Source: UBA5536 sp964592595 (GTDB lineage: Bacteria; Bacteroidota; Bacteroidia; Bacteroidales; F082). From it: a stretch of 64,000 bases of DNA. The notes beneath the pieces are model-generated. The model was not told where the DNA came from, searched no databases, and saw only the letters and a list, made by a program, of their open reading frames with translations. Location of the stretch: contig CAZQFH010000002.1 in the NCBI GenBank assembly GCA_964592595.1, positions 1 to 64,000 on the forward strand, read 5' to 3'. Both the position numbers and the translations under genes were made by a program. This document shows, piece by piece, positions 44,118 through 53,729 of the stretch. Each line of letters opens with the position of its first letter. Position 1 is the stretch's first letter.

Positions 44118-45701
44118 ATGAGTAAGTCAATCTGTCTTTATTTTCAAGTTCATCAGCCCTTTCGCCTGCGAACTTACCGTTTTTTCGACATTGGAAAAAG
44201 CCATCATTACTACGATGAATACTTCAACCGACTCATTTTAAGAAGGGTAGCCGAAAAAAGCTACCTGCCTATGAATGAAATCCTGCTAAACATCATCAAG
44301 AAAAACCCAAAAGATTTTAAAGTAAGTTTTTCATTTACAGGGCTTGTTTTGGAACAAATGGAACGCTACACTCCTGAGGTTTTGGAAAGTTTCAGAAAAC
44401 TTATTGCTACCGGAAATGTTGAGGTACTGGCCGAAACTTATGCGCATTCGTTGAGCGCTTTGCGCAATAATGGCGAATTTGAAAATCAAGTGAAAGCCCA
44501 TACTCAAAAAATAGAGCAGCTATTCGGTGTAAAACCAACCAGTTTGCGCAATACCGAATTGATTTACTCTGATGAAATAGGTGAGCGCGTGGCCGCCATG
44601 GGCTACAATGTGATGCTTACCGAAGGAGCAAAACACGTATTGGGTTGGAAAAGCCCTAATTTTATGTACACCAATGCCATCAATCCCAAACTAAAAGTTT
44701 TGCTAAGGCATTTCAGGTTGAGCGATGATATTACTTTCAGATTTTCGCAGCAGAGCTGGTCGGAGTGGCCCATTACTGCTGAAAAAATGGTGGGATGGCT
44801 AAATCAAGTTCCTGAAAAAGAAGAAATCATCAATATTTTCATGGATTACGAGACCTTTGGCGAACATCAGCCTGCAGCATCCGGCATTTTCGATTTTATG
44901 AAAGCCCTACCCGATGCAGTGCTCAAAAACACGCCTTATCGCTTTCGCACTCCTGCAGAAATAGCCAAAATACATCAACCGGTATCTGCCATTCATGTGC
45001 CTTATCCCATTTCGTGGGCAGATGAAGAACGCGACCTTTCGGCCTGGATTGGAAACAACCTGCAGGATGATGCTTTTGAAAAGCTGACAAGCCTTACCGA
45101 AAAAATTATAGAAACAGATGACGCCGATTTGAAACGCGACTGGTACTACCTGCAGTCTTCTGATCATTTTTATTATATGTGCACCAAATGGCTCTCGGAT
45201 GGTGATGTTCACAAGTATTTTAATCATTATCCATCACCCTACGAAGCTTACATTAATTATATGAATGTACTTTCGGACTTTACAATCAGACTGGAGGAAC
45301 AAGCTCCCGGAGCAGCTGAAATAATGGATGATTTGCTCAAAAACACAGGTAAACTGGGAAAGGAACTGGGGAAAATAGCTTCAAAAAAAATGCAGGAAGC
45401 TGAAAAATCAGTCAAAGAAAAATACCAGCAAACCAAAGCCAAAAGCAAGCCTGTTTTTGAAGATATCAAACATCTTTCCGATACTAAAATTAAAAAACTC
45501 ATCAAGGAATTGGATGCTGAACAATTAGCTGTTGCGCTGAAAGATGCCGGCGAAGAAATACGAGAAAAAGTAATTCCAAACCTTACTCAAAAAGCTAAAA
45601 AGCAAATGGATGACTTACAACAAAAAATGACTGATATCAAGCATAAAGATGTTCAGGCCATGCGTAAAAAAGTGGAAGAAAAACTTAAAAAGATTTTCTA
45701 A
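44118..45701 (+). CDS. GH57 alpha-amylase/branching-type enzyme with FliG-C-like tail
   Basis: 527 residues. The GH57 barrel starts CLYFQVHQPFRL and carries LRNTELIYSDEIGERV (nucleophile region) and MDYETFGEHQP (catalytic Asp region). The GH57 part ends about residue 390. A lysine-rich coiled-coil-like linker (residues 395-450) follows, and residues 453-500 resemble a FliG C-terminal domain: IKKLIKELDAEQLAVALKDA and EEIREKVIPNLTQKAKK. This appendix is unusual for a glycogen enzyme. GH57 includes amylases and 1,4-alpha-glucan branching enzymes, so this may supply branching or hydrolysis. Confidence 0.85.
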   Translation: MSKSICLYFQVHQPFRLRTYRFFDIGKSHHYYDEYFNRLILRRVAEKSYLPMNEILLNIIKKNPKDFKVSFSFTGLVLEQMERYTPEVLESFRKLIATGNVEVLAETYAHSLSALRNNGEFENQVKAHTQKIEQLFGVKPTSLRNTELIYSDEIGERVAAMGYNVMLTEGAKHVLGWKSPNFMYTNAINPKLKVLLRHFRLSDDITFRFSQQSWSEWPITAEKMVGWLNQVPEKEEIINIFMDYETFGEHQPAASGIFDFMKALPDAVLKNTPYRFRTPAEIAKIHQPVSAIHVPYPISWADEERDLSAWIGNNLQDDAFEKLTSLTEKIIETDDADLKRDWYYLQSSDHFYYMCTKWLSDGDVHKYFNHYPSPYEAYINYMNVLSDFTIRLEEQAPGAAEIMDDLLKNTGKLGKELGKIASKKMQEAEKSVKEKYQQTKAKSKPVFEDIKHLSDTKIKKLIKELDAEQLAVALKDAGEEIREKVIPNLTQKAKKQMDDLQQKMTDIKHKDVQAMRKKVEEKLKKIF

Positions 45702-45790
45702 AACCAATCCTTGCTTAAAAAATTTTATTTAATAAACTAATGCATAAATAACCGGAAAATGCTTTCGGTTCGCTATCAAATTATCATTTT

Positions 45791-48700
45791 ATGAAAAAAC
45801 CATCCTTTGTCTTCGAAACAAGTTGGGAAGTCTGTAATATGGTTGGCGGTATTTATACTGTATTGTCAACAAAAGCCAGTCAGATGACCAATCTTTTTGG
45901 AGATCATTATATTACCATTGGGCCCGACGTTTGGAAAGAAACCAGCGAAAACCCTTATTTTATTGAAGATCAGAATCTGTACGCAAGTTGGAAAGAAAAA
46001 CTTGCTGCCAAAGGACTGAAAGTAAGAATAGGACGCTGGGCAATAAAGAGCAAGCCAATAGCCATATTGATTGACTTCACTCCCATGTTTGTGCAAAAAG
46101 ATACCATATTCACAAGCCTTTGGGAAAAATTCAAACTTGATTCCATCCACGGACCGTGGGATTATATCGAGCCCGCCATGTTTGGTTATGCTGCCGGACA
46201 AGTGATTGAAAGTTTTTGCACCACCTTTTTGCTTACTTCAGAAGGCATTATAGCTCAGTTTCATGAGTGGATGACCGGTACAGGTGTGCTTTATGTAAAA
46301 GATAACTGTCCGCAGGTTGGCACAGTATTCACAACACATGCCACCTATTTGGGCAGGGCAATTGCAGGCAACGGATTACCACTTTACAAGGACTTAAAGC
46401 AATATAATCCCGCCGTGATGGCTAACCGCCTCAACATCGTTTCTCAGCAATCGCTGGAGCAAACTGCTGCCCGCGAAGCAGATGCTTTTACAACAGTAAG
46501 TGAGACAACCGCTGCTGAATGTGAGCAATTTTTAGGTCGAAAGCCTGATGCCATCACGATAAATGGTTTCGATAAAGACTTTATGGCGGATCGTGAGATA
46601 CTAACAGAAAAACGACAACTTGCACGGAACAAAATTCTGACTATCGCCAGCGTGGTGGTTGGTGAAAATTTGCCAGAAGATAGTCTTTTAGTAATCAACA
46701 GCGGACGTTATGAGTTTAAAAACAAAGGCATAGATGTGTATATCGATGCGCTGGCAAAGCTAAATAATAATAAAAAACTTAAAAAAAACATCTTAGCCAT
46801 AATAGCAGTGCCAGCTAATATTAGCGGCCCGTCCAAAGAATTAAAAAAGAGACTTTCAGAGCCTGAAATTGCCAAGCATCCTACTGAAGAACCAGCTACA
46901 CATCATCTCTTTGAAAACGGTTCAGACATGGTGATTCGCAAGATGAGGGAAAAAGGTCTCAATAATCAGCCTTCGGATAAGGTGAAATTAATTTTCGTGC
47001 CTTCCTACCTGAATGGCAAAGACGGTATTTTCGACATCCCTTATTACGATTTTCTAACGGCTTTTGATCTCTCGGTTTTTCCGTCCTATTACGAGCCTTG
47101 GGGCTATACCCCACTCGAAAGTATTGCTTTTGCTATTCCTACTATTACAACTGATTTGGCAGGATTTGGTATTTGGGCTCAACAATCAGAAGCATCCAAA
47201 GGCGCTGTAACTGTTATACACCGGGATGAAGATAATTATGAACAGGTTGTTGATCAATTATCAAACGTGATTGAAGAGTTTGCCGACTTGTCTAAACAAA
47301 AATTGGAGAAACTGGGTACATCCTCACTTGAAACAGCAGCAAAAGCGCTTTGGCCCGACCTGATTAAAAATTATCAGCAAGCCTGGCATATGGCTATTGA
47401 AAAATCTGCCGGTCGCGCTGATCAGTTTGAACTAAAACGCCAAACAGAAACCCTGCGTAACTTTAATTACAGGAAGCAGGATCAACCCAATTGGAAAAAA
47501 GTCCTGATACAACCAGTTTATACCAAAGGACTCCAAAAATTGCAGGAACTTTCGCAAAACCTTTGGTGGTCATGGAATTATGAAGCCTGCTCACTTTTTG
47601 AATCTATTGATCCTGAAGGATGGGAAAAATCAGATCAAAATCCCATTTCGATGATGGAGGGCCTTTCGAAAAAACAAATGGAAGCGCTTGAAAACGATAC
47701 TGCTTTTCTTCAAAAGCTTGACAAAGTATATAACGATTTCAAAAATTATATGAAACAAGAACCTCGTTATGAGGATCTTATTGCTTATTTCAGTATGGAG
47801 TATGGCTTACAAAAGAGTTTGAAGATTTACTCCGGAGGCCTTGGTATCCTGGCTGGTGATTACCTTAAAGAAGCCAGCGACTCAGGTGCTAATCTTTTGG
47901 CTGTTGGGCTGCTTTATCGTTATGGTTACTTTACTCAAAATATTTCACTTTTCGGCGATCAATTAGCACAATATATTCCACAAAAATTCACACACTTACC
48001 CCTTGAACCTGTGCGAAACGAAAAAGGTGATTGGATAACAATCAGCATTGCGTTTCCTGGCAGAAATGTAGTAGCAAAAGCCTGGAAAGTAAGTGTAGGT
48101 CGTGTCCCACTATATCTACTCGATACTGATATCGAGGAAAATCAACCTGAAGATCGCGGTATCACACATCAGCTTTACGGCGGTGATAGCGAAATGCGTT
48201 TTATGCAAGAGATGGTTCTGGGAGTTGGTGGTATCAGATTGCTGTGGGAACTTCACCTAAAACCGCTGATTTATCATAGTAATGAAGGTCACTCTGCTTT
48301 TATTGGCCTCGAAAGATTAAAAATGTTTATAGAGCGACATAACCTTAGTTTTAATGTTGCCCGCGAACTGGTTCGTTCATCAAGTTTGTTCACCACACAT
48401 ACACCTGTTCCGGCCGGACACGATGCCTTTGAAGAGCATTTGCTGAGAACCTATATGCCACATTATGCCAATCGACTAAATATAGGCTGGAATGAGTTTA
48501 TGAATTTAGGAAAATTTCGCCACGACGATCCAACAGAGAAGTTTTCAATGAGTGTATTGGCAGCTAATTTGAGTCAGGAAATGAATGGCGTAAGCCAAAT
48601 TCACGGCCGAGTTTCCAGAGATATGTTCCAATCCTTGTATCCCGGTTATTTTGCCAACGAGCTACATATTGGTCACGTAACAAACGGAGTACATTATCCC

Positions 48701-50020
48701 ACATGGACCGATTCGGCCTGGCAGCAACTTTATCAAAGCACCTTTGGCGAAGGCTTCGTTAAGGATCAATCAAATGCCAGTCTTTGGAGTAAGATTAAGG
48801 AAGTTCCCGACGAAAAAATCTGGGAGATAAGGACACAGCTGAAAGAAGAGCTTATTCATTTCGTTAAATATCGCGTTAAACAGAATATGACGGAGCGTCA
48901 GGAAAGCCCTAAGCTGATCCTTAAAACGCTTGAAAACCTTAATAAAGATGCGCTGATTATCGGATTTGCCCGAAGGTTTGCGACCTATAAACGGGCTCAC
49001 CTATTATTTACTAACCTTGAGCGACTTAGTCAAATCGTTAATGACGCTGAAAAGCCTGTACTTTTTTTGTTTGCAGGTAAAGCCCACCCAAATGATAAAG
49101 CCGGACAAGACCTGATAAAAAGAATCATGGAAATTGCCCGTATGCCTGAATTTATTGGTAAGGTTCTATTTATCGAGAATTATGATATGGAACTCGGTAA
49201 AAAACTTACGAATTGTGTGGATGTATGGCTCAACACCCCTACACGTCCGCTTGAAGCTTCAGGTACAAGTGGAGAAAAAGCTGTTATGAACGGGGTTTTA
49301 AACTTTTCGGTGCTGGATGGATGGTGGGCCGAAGGTTATCGTCCGAACGCCGGATGGGCCATTCAGGAAGGCCGTACCTATCAAAACCAGCAATACCAGG
49401 ACGAACTGGATGCCGAAACAATCTACAGCCTGCTCGAGAATGATATCACCAGCGCTTATTTTAGTCGAAATGAGCACGGAATTCCAACAAGATGGGTTCA
49501 GTATATCAAAAACAATATCGCAGAAATTGCTCCTCATTTCACAATGAAGCGCATGCTCGACGACTATTACGATCGGTTTTACAATAAATTGGCCGAAAGA
49601 GCAAAACAACTGCGAGCAAACCGTTATGAGGCAGCTTTTGAAATTGATTCGTGGAAGACAAAGATCAAGCAAAACTGGGATCTGCTGGATGTAAAATCTA
49701 TTAAAGTGCCTGACCCAACCGTGCGTCCACTTAATTTTGGAGAAAACTTTATTGCCGAAATCACACTTGACACACCAGGCCTGCAACCCGGTGATGTGGC
49801 CATCGAATTGATTTTTGGCCGTAAGCTCTTTGATAAAATAGATGAAATTGTTTTTGTTGAACCTATGAGTCTTATGGAATCAGGAGATGGATGGGCAACC
49901 TATAAAATCAATGTGCCGATCTATCGAGCCGGTGTATATGATTACACTTTTAGGATTTATCCTACAAACCGACTTTTACCTCATCGCCAGGATTTACCAA
50001 TGGTGAAATGGATTGGATAA
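45791..50020 (+). CDS. Fused GT3 glycogen synthase - GT35 alpha-glucan phosphorylase
   Basis: 1409 residues, two enzymes in one chain. Residues 1 to about 545 match eukaryote-like GT3 glycogen synthase: SWEVCNMVGGIYTVLSTKA at the start, GNGLPLYKDL, and FPSYYEPWGYTPLESIAFA near 430. Residues about 570 to 1409 match GT35 short-form alpha-glucan phosphorylase: NLWWSWNYEACSLFE, SNEGHSAFIGLERL, FARRFATYKRAHL, and the pyridoxal phosphate lysine K1163 in EASGTSGEKAVMNGVLNF. Synthesis (UDP-glucose) and phosphorolysis are thus covalently joined. It starts 89 bases after the GH57 gene. A terminator follows immediately. Confidence 0.92.
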   Translation: MKKPSFVFETSWEVCNMVGGIYTVLSTKASQMTNLFGDHYITIGPDVWKETSENPYFIEDQNLYASWKEKLAAKGLKVRIGRWAIKSKPIAILIDFTPMFVQKDTIFTSLWEKFKLDSIHGPWDYIEPAMFGYAAGQVIESFCTTFLLTSEGIIAQFHEWMTGTGVLYVKDNCPQVGTVFTTHATYLGRAIAGNGLPLYKDLKQYNPAVMANRLNIVSQQSLEQTAAREADAFTTVSETTAAECEQFLGRKPDAITINGFDKDFMADREILTEKRQLARNKILTIASVVVGENLPEDSLLVINSGRYEFKNKGIDVYIDALAKLNNNKKLKKNILAIIAVPANISGPSKELKKRLSEPEIAKHPTEEPATHHLFENGSDMVIRKMREKGLNNQPSDKVKLIFVPSYLNGKDGIFDIPYYDFLTAFDLSVFPSYYEPWGYTPLESIAFAIPTITTDLAGFGIWAQQSEASKGAVTVIHRDEDNYEQVVDQLSNVIEEFADLSKQKLEKLGTSSLETAAKALWPDLIKNYQQAWHMAIEKSAGRADQFELKRQTETLRNFNYRKQDQPNWKKVLIQPVYTKGLQKLQELSQNLWWSWNYEACSLFESIDPEGWEKSDQNPISMMEGLSKKQMEALENDTAFLQKLDKVYNDFKNYMKQEPRYEDLIAYFSMEYGLQKSLKIYSGGLGILAGDYLKEASDSGANLLAVGLLYRYGYFTQNISLFGDQLAQYIPQKFTHLPLEPVRNEKGDWITISIAFPGRNVVAKAWKVSVGRVPLYLLDTDIEENQPEDRGITHQLYGGDSEMRFMQEMVLGVGGIRLLWELHLKPLIYHSNEGHSAFIGLERLKMFIERHNLSFNVARELVRSSSLFTTHTPVPAGHDAFEEHLLRTYMPHYANRLNIGWNEFMNLGKFRHDDPTEKFSMSVLAANLSQEMNGVSQIHGRVSRDMFQSLYPGYFANELHIGHVTNGVHYPTWTDSAWQQLYQSTFGEGFVKDQSNASLWSKIKEVPDEKIWEIRTQLKEELIHFVKYRVKQNMTERQESPKLILKTLENLNKDALIIGFARRFATYKRAHLLFTNLERLSQIVNDAEKPVLFLFAGKAHPNDKAGQDLIKRIMEIARMPEFIGKVLFIENYDMELGKKLTNCVDVWLNTPTRPLEASGTSGEKAVMNGVLNFSVLDGWWAEGYRPNAGWAIQEGRTYQNQQYQDELDAETIYSLLENDITSAYFSRNEHGIPTRWVQYIKNNIAEIAPHFTMKRMLDDYYDRFYNKLAERAKQLRANRYEAAFEIDSWKTKIKQNWDLLDVKSIKVPDPTVRPLNFGENFIAEITLDTPGLQPGDVAIELIFGRKLFDKIDEIVFVEPMSLMESGDGWATYKINVPIYRAGVYDYTFRIYPTNRLLPHRQDLPMVKWIG

Positions 50021-50026
50021 AAAAAG

Positions 50027-50061
50027 AGCCCCTGGTTATATAAATCAGGGGCTTTTCTTTT
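50027..50061. terminator. Bidirectional intrinsic terminator after glycogen operon
   Basis: Arms AGCCCCTG (50027-50034) and CAGGGGCT (50046-50053) with an 11-base loop. A TTTTCTTTT tract follows on the plus strand, and an A-run (50021-50025) gives a T-run on the minus strand. It lies between the convergent phosphorylase fusion and pepD genes and can stop both transcripts. It overlaps the pepD stop codon region by two bases. Confidence 0.85.
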
Positions 50062-51526
50062 AGTGTTTTTCAGGAATCCTTTTCAATATTTCGAGCGTCA
50101 AATCCCAGAATTTTACAACAGTTTCAATTTGAATCCTTTCGTCCGGCGAGTGGGCTCCTTTGATTGTTGGACCGTATGAAATCATATCCATTCCAGGATA
50201 TTTATCTCCTATCAAACCACACTCAAGCCCTGCATGAATTGCTTTTACATCCGGTTCCTGATTAAACAAATCCTTATAGGCTTCAACAGTAAGTGCACGA
50301 ACTTCTGAGTTTGGATCAGGTGCCCAACCTGGATAGCCATTGCTATGTTTTACCTCTGCCCCAGCCAAATCAAAACAAGCCGCAACCATCTGAGCAATAT
50401 CTTCCTTTGCTGATTCCACAGAACTTCGCTGACTGGTGGTAATCAATGCTATGCCGTCTTCCATCCTTACAGCAGCCAAATTAGTTGAGGTTTCAACAAA
50501 ATTTGGAATACGCTGCGACCACGCAATAACGCCATGCGGACAGGCATATAGGCTATTCAATAATTTGTTTTGATCCACAACTTTTAATACCTGTTTCGAA
50601 TCGACATGAGCAACATCAATCGTAACCTGAAGTTTTGGTTCTGTTACAGCGTATTCATAAGCCATTTCGTCGGCACTTTTAGCAACAAATTCCTGAAGTG
50701 CTTTTTCAGATTGTTTTTCCACTGCAACTATAGCATAAGCCTCACGGGCAATGGCATTGCGCAGGTTTCCACCTTCGAGATAGGCCAGCCGCACTCCAAA
50801 ATCTTTAGCAGCTTTCCACACAATCCGGGTTAATAGTTTATTGGCATTTCCCAAACCTTTGTGAATATCATCACCAGAATGTCCGCCTTTAAGCCCTTTA
50901 ATATCAATTCGATAAAAAACATTATCCTCCGGTGCATTTTCAATCGCATAGGGAAGCTTGATCACAGTATCTTTACCACCTGCACACCCAATAAACAGCT
51001 CCCCTTCATCCTCCGAATCAAGGTTGAGCAGTATTTTTCCTTCCAAAAAACCAGGTTCTAAACCAAAAGCACCAGTAAGCCCTGTTTCTTCATCCACAGT
51101 GAATAAACATTCTATAGCGCCTCGCTTTATGGATTTGTCTGCCAGCAAAGCCAGCTGCGTCGCCACACCAATGCCGTCATCAGCACCAAGGGTAGTACCT
51201 TTTGCTTTTACCCATCCATCTTCAATAAAAACTTCGATTGGATCTTTTTCGAAATCATGATTGGTTTCGCTGTTTTTTTCACAAACCATATCAACATGAC
51301 TTTGTAAAACAACAGTCATTCGGTTTTCGTATCCTGGGATAGCAGGAGCCTTAATAAGCACATTACCTACTTTATCCTGTTGATATTCCAATTGATGTTT
51401 TTTTGCAAAATCAATCAGATATGCCAGAATTTTTTCTTCTTTCTTACTTGGCCTTGGTATTTGCAATATTTCAGCAAAATACTTCCAAATAACCTGCGGT
51501 GCTATAGTATTGAGTACTTCATTCAT
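50060..51526 (-). CDS. pepD: Aminoacyl-histidine dipeptidase PepD (M20)
   Basis: 488 residues, cytosolic dipeptidase/beta-alanyl-dipeptidase. M20 metal ligands are in QSHVDMVCEKN (His, Asp), TLGADDGIGVA (Asp) and VDEETGLTGAF (Glu pair), with NLDSEDEGELFIGCAGG and later GLECGLIGDKYPGMDMISYGP as the family's C-terminal signature. Normal length. A minus-strand -7 box TATTTTTG lies at 51549-51556. Confidence 0.95.
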   Translation of the reverse strand: MNEVLNTIAPQVIWKYFAEILQIPRPSKKEEKILAYLIDFAKKHQLEYQQDKVGNVLIKAPAIPGYENRMTVVLQSHVDMVCEKNSETNHDFEKDPIEVFIEDGWVKAKGTTLGADDGIGVATQLALLADKSIKRGAIECLFTVDEETGLTGAFGLEPGFLEGKILLNLDSEDEGELFIGCAGGKDTVIKLPYAIENAPEDNVFYRIDIKGLKGGHSGDDIHKGLGNANKLLTRIVWKAAKDFGVRLAYLEGGNLRNAIAREAYAIVAVEKQSEKALQEFVAKSADEMAYEYAVTEPKLQVTIDVAHVDSKQVLKVVDQNKLLNSLYACPHGVIAWSQRIPNFVETSTNLAAVRMEDGIALITTSQRSSVESAKEDIAQMVAACFDLAGAEVKHSNGYPGWAPDPNSEVRALTVEAYKDLFNQEPDVKAIHAGLECGLIGDKYPGMDMISYGPTIKGAHSPDERIQIETVVKFWDLTLEILKRIPEKH

Positions 51527-51571
51527 GCTATTAAATTTTGATGAAGCACAAAAATAAGCGTTTTAAAAGGA

Positions 51572-52042
51572 TCAGAAAAGGTATTTACTGATAATACTTA
51601 ATAAATCATTTCTGCGAATCGGTTTTGCAATATAATCATTGCAACCGGCTGCCAAACATTGAATGCGATCAGTGTGAAGTGCATAGGCTGTTTGGGCGAT
51701 GATAGGAACATCAGGCGAAACTTCACGAATCATTTTTGTAACGATCAAGCCGCTTATATCTGGCAAACGTATGTCCATCAAAATCAGATCAATGTCAGCA
51801 TTTTCCTGAAAAGTTTTAAAGGCACTTTCGCCATCAATTTCATGAATAAGAGATACACCAGTTGGAGCCAAAAAAGCTTCTAACAGCTGGATATTTGATG
51901 GAATATCCTCTACAATCAAAATTTTTTTTCCAATAAAAGCAGCTTTAAAATTATTCATTTTTTCAGCTCCAGGTACCTTATCCGAAAACGTCCGCTTGTC
52001 AATGCTATTTAAGCCCGTGTCATTAAAAGCCGCATGAATCAT
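51572..52042 (-). CDS. Single-domain response regulator
   Basis: 156 residues; only a receiver domain. IGKKILIVEDIPSNIQLLEAF supplies the acidic residues, LILMDIRLPDISG the phosphoacceptor Asp, and CNDYIAKPIRRNDL the lysine. I keep the longer start at ATG 52042 because a promoter (52074-52104) gives a 5' leader of only about 27 bases to it; a second ATG (51958, MNNFKAAF) is possible. The first 28 residues are then a non-conserved extension. The output partner is unknown. Confidence 0.85.
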   Translation of the reverse strand: MIHAAFNDTGLNSIDKRTFSDKVPGAEKMNNFKAAFIGKKILIVEDIPSNIQLLEAFLAPTGVSLIHEIDGESAFKTFQENADIDLILMDIRLPDISGLIVTKMIREVSPDVPIIAQTAYALHTDRIQCLAAGCNDYIAKPIRRNDLLSIISKYLF

Positions 52043-52073
52043 TGATTGAAGTGTTTGGTTATTATCCGCAGCG

Positions 52074-52104
52074 CAAAGCTAACTAAGTATTTCCTCTTAT
52101 GCAA
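52074..52104 (-). promoter_or_regulatory. Promoter of the response regulator gene
   Basis: On the minus strand TTG (52104-52102), a 20-base spacer and TAGCTTTG (52081-52074) match the -33/-7 consensus. The -33 element overlaps the last codons of rpe. It points to separate transcription of the regulator from rpe. Confidence 0.55.
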
Positions 52105-52750
52105 TCTTTTTTAAATTGATTATCGCCTGAGTTGGGTTTTCTGATTTAAACACAGCATTACCGGCTACCAAAACATCTGCTCCTGCTTCGTAAAGCTTGT
52201 TAGCATTGGAAGTGTTTACCCCTCCATCCACTTCAATTAGTAATTCAAGCCCGCTTTGCTTGATCATCGATCTGAGCTCAACAATTTTATTATATGTTTC
52301 AGGAATAAATTTTTGTCCGCCAAAACCCGGATTTACTGACATGATAAGGACTAAATCGGCATAGGCCAAAATATCCTTTAGTAAATGTACAGGTGTATGC
52401 GGATTCAAGACAATTCCTGCTTTCATACCAGCATCGCGAATCTGTTGCAAAACACGATGCAAATGTATGCACGCTTCATATTGAACAGAAAGGATATCAG
52501 CACCTGCTTTGCGGAAAGCATCAATATAACGCTCAGGCTCCACGATCATCAAATGCACATCGAGTGGCTTTTGTGCTTTGCGCTTAATTGCTTCAACTAC
52601 AGGCAAGCCAAACGAAATATTTGGCACAAAAACGCCATCCATGATGTCAAGATGAAACCAATCGGCCTCGCTGGCATTAATCATTTCAATCTCTTCTTCA
52701 AGATTCAGAAAATCAGCTGACAAGAGCGAAGGAGCAAGTAAACGCTTCAT
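52097..52750 (-). CDS. rpe: Ribulose-phosphate 3-epimerase
   Basis: 217 residues, TIM barrel of the pentose phosphate pathway interconverting ribulose-5-phosphate and xylulose-5-phosphate. LLAPSLLSADFLNLEEE, WFHLDIMDGVFVPNISFG (metal-binding His and Asp), VHLMIVEP, MSVNPGFGGQKFIP and IEVDGGVNTSN are all present. A minus-strand -7 box TATTTTTG at 52792-52799 falls inside the T-run of the upstream rpoD terminator. Confidence 0.97.
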   Translation of the reverse strand: MKRLLAPSLLSADFLNLEEEIEMINASEADWFHLDIMDGVFVPNISFGLPVVEAIKRKAQKPLDVHLMIVEPERYIDAFRKAGADILSVQYEACIHLHRVLQQIRDAGMKAGIVLNPHTPVHLLKDILAYADLVLIMSVNPGFGGQKFIPETYNKIVELRSMIKQSGLELLIEVDGGVNTSNANKLYEAGADVLVAGNAVFKSENPTQAIINLKKIA

Positions 52751-52802
52751 AATTTGTATTTACGGGTTAAAAATAAAACACAACGACAATGCAAAAATAA
52801 AA

Positions 52803-52822
52803 AAAGCACCCTTAGGTGCTTT
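52803..52822 (-). terminator. Intrinsic terminator after rpoD
   Basis: Arms AAAGCACC (52803-52810) and GGTGCTTT (52815-52822) with a CTTA loop. Read on the minus strand the hairpin is followed by a T-run, so it ends the rpsO-pnp-rpoD transcript six bases after the rpoD stop. Confidence 0.8.
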
Positions 52823-52828
52823 AAGAAC

Positions 52829-53692
52829 TTATCCAAGATAACTTTTCAGAATCTTGCTTCGGCTTGTATGCTTTAGTCTTCGGATAGCTTTCTCTTTAAT
52901 TTGACGCACACGTTCGCGCGTTAGATCAAACTTTTCACCTATCTCTTCCAGCGTCATGGGATGACTTCCATTGAGCCCAAAATAAAGCCTGATTACGTCA
53001 GCTTCGCGCTGGGTGAGCGTTGAAATTGCTCGATCAATCTCTTTGCGAAGCGATTCGTACAACAACTCTGTTTCAGGTGTTGGCGCCTCATCACTTTTAA
53101 GTACATCGTACATATTATTCTCTTCATCCTGAATAAGCGGTGCATCCATCGAAACGTGCCTTCCGGCATTTTTCATAGATTCTTTTACCTCATTTTCAGT
53201 AATTTCAAGAATATCTGCAATTTCTTCGGCATTAGGTTCACGCTCATATTCCTGTTCCAAACGGGCATATGCTTTGTTGATCTTATTGATCGACCCGATT
53301 TTATTGAGCGGAAGCCTCACAATACGCGATTGTTCAGCCAATGCCTGAAGAATAGACTGGCGAATCCACCATACAGCGTAGGAGATAAATTTAAATCCTC
53401 TGGTTTCATCAAAACGTTGCGCTGCTTTTATCAATCCGAGATTGCCTTCGTTGATTAAGTCGGGAAGACTAAGTCCTTGATTTTGGTATTGTTTTGACAC
53501 TGATACCACAAAACGAAGATTGGCTTTGGTAAGTTTTTCAAGCGCAATACGATCGCCCTGTTTGATGCGCTGAGCCAGAGCCACTTCCTCCTCTGCAGTA
53601 ATGAGTTCAACCTTACCAATCTCCTGAAGATACTTGTCAAGTGAAGCAGTTTCCCGGTTCGTAACCTGTTTAGTTATCTTTAGTTGCCTCAT
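52829..53692 (-). CDS. rpoD: Primary sigma factor RpoD (Bacteroidota short form)
   Basis: 287 residues, lacking the long N-terminal region 1.1 of proteobacterial sigma-70, as usual in Bacteroidota. Region 1.2 begins SLDKYLQEIGKVELI; region 2 shows LPDLINEGNLGLIKAAQRFD and YAVWWIRQSILQALAEQSRIV; region 3 follows; region 4 has LTLEEIG-type HTH with FDLTRERVRQIKEKAIRRL. It recognises TTG/TAnnTTTG promoters such as those noted here. The gene follows pnp after 37 bases and is followed by a terminator. Confidence 0.97.
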   Translation of the reverse strand: MRQLKITKQVTNRETASLDKYLQEIGKVELITAEEEVALAQRIKQGDRIALEKLTKANLRFVVSVSKQYQNQGLSLPDLINEGNLGLIKAAQRFDETRGFKFISYAVWWIRQSILQALAEQSRIVRLPLNKIGSINKINKAYARLEQEYEREPNAEEIADILEITENEVKESMKNAGRHVSMDAPLIQDEENNMYDVLKSDEAPTPETELLYESLRKEIDRAISTLTQREADVIRLYFGLNGSHPMTLEEIGEKFDLTRERVRQIKEKAIRRLKHTSRSKILKSYLG

Positions 53693-53729
53693 GCTTTATG
53701 CTTTATTTGGCTTTGTACGCAAATTATCA

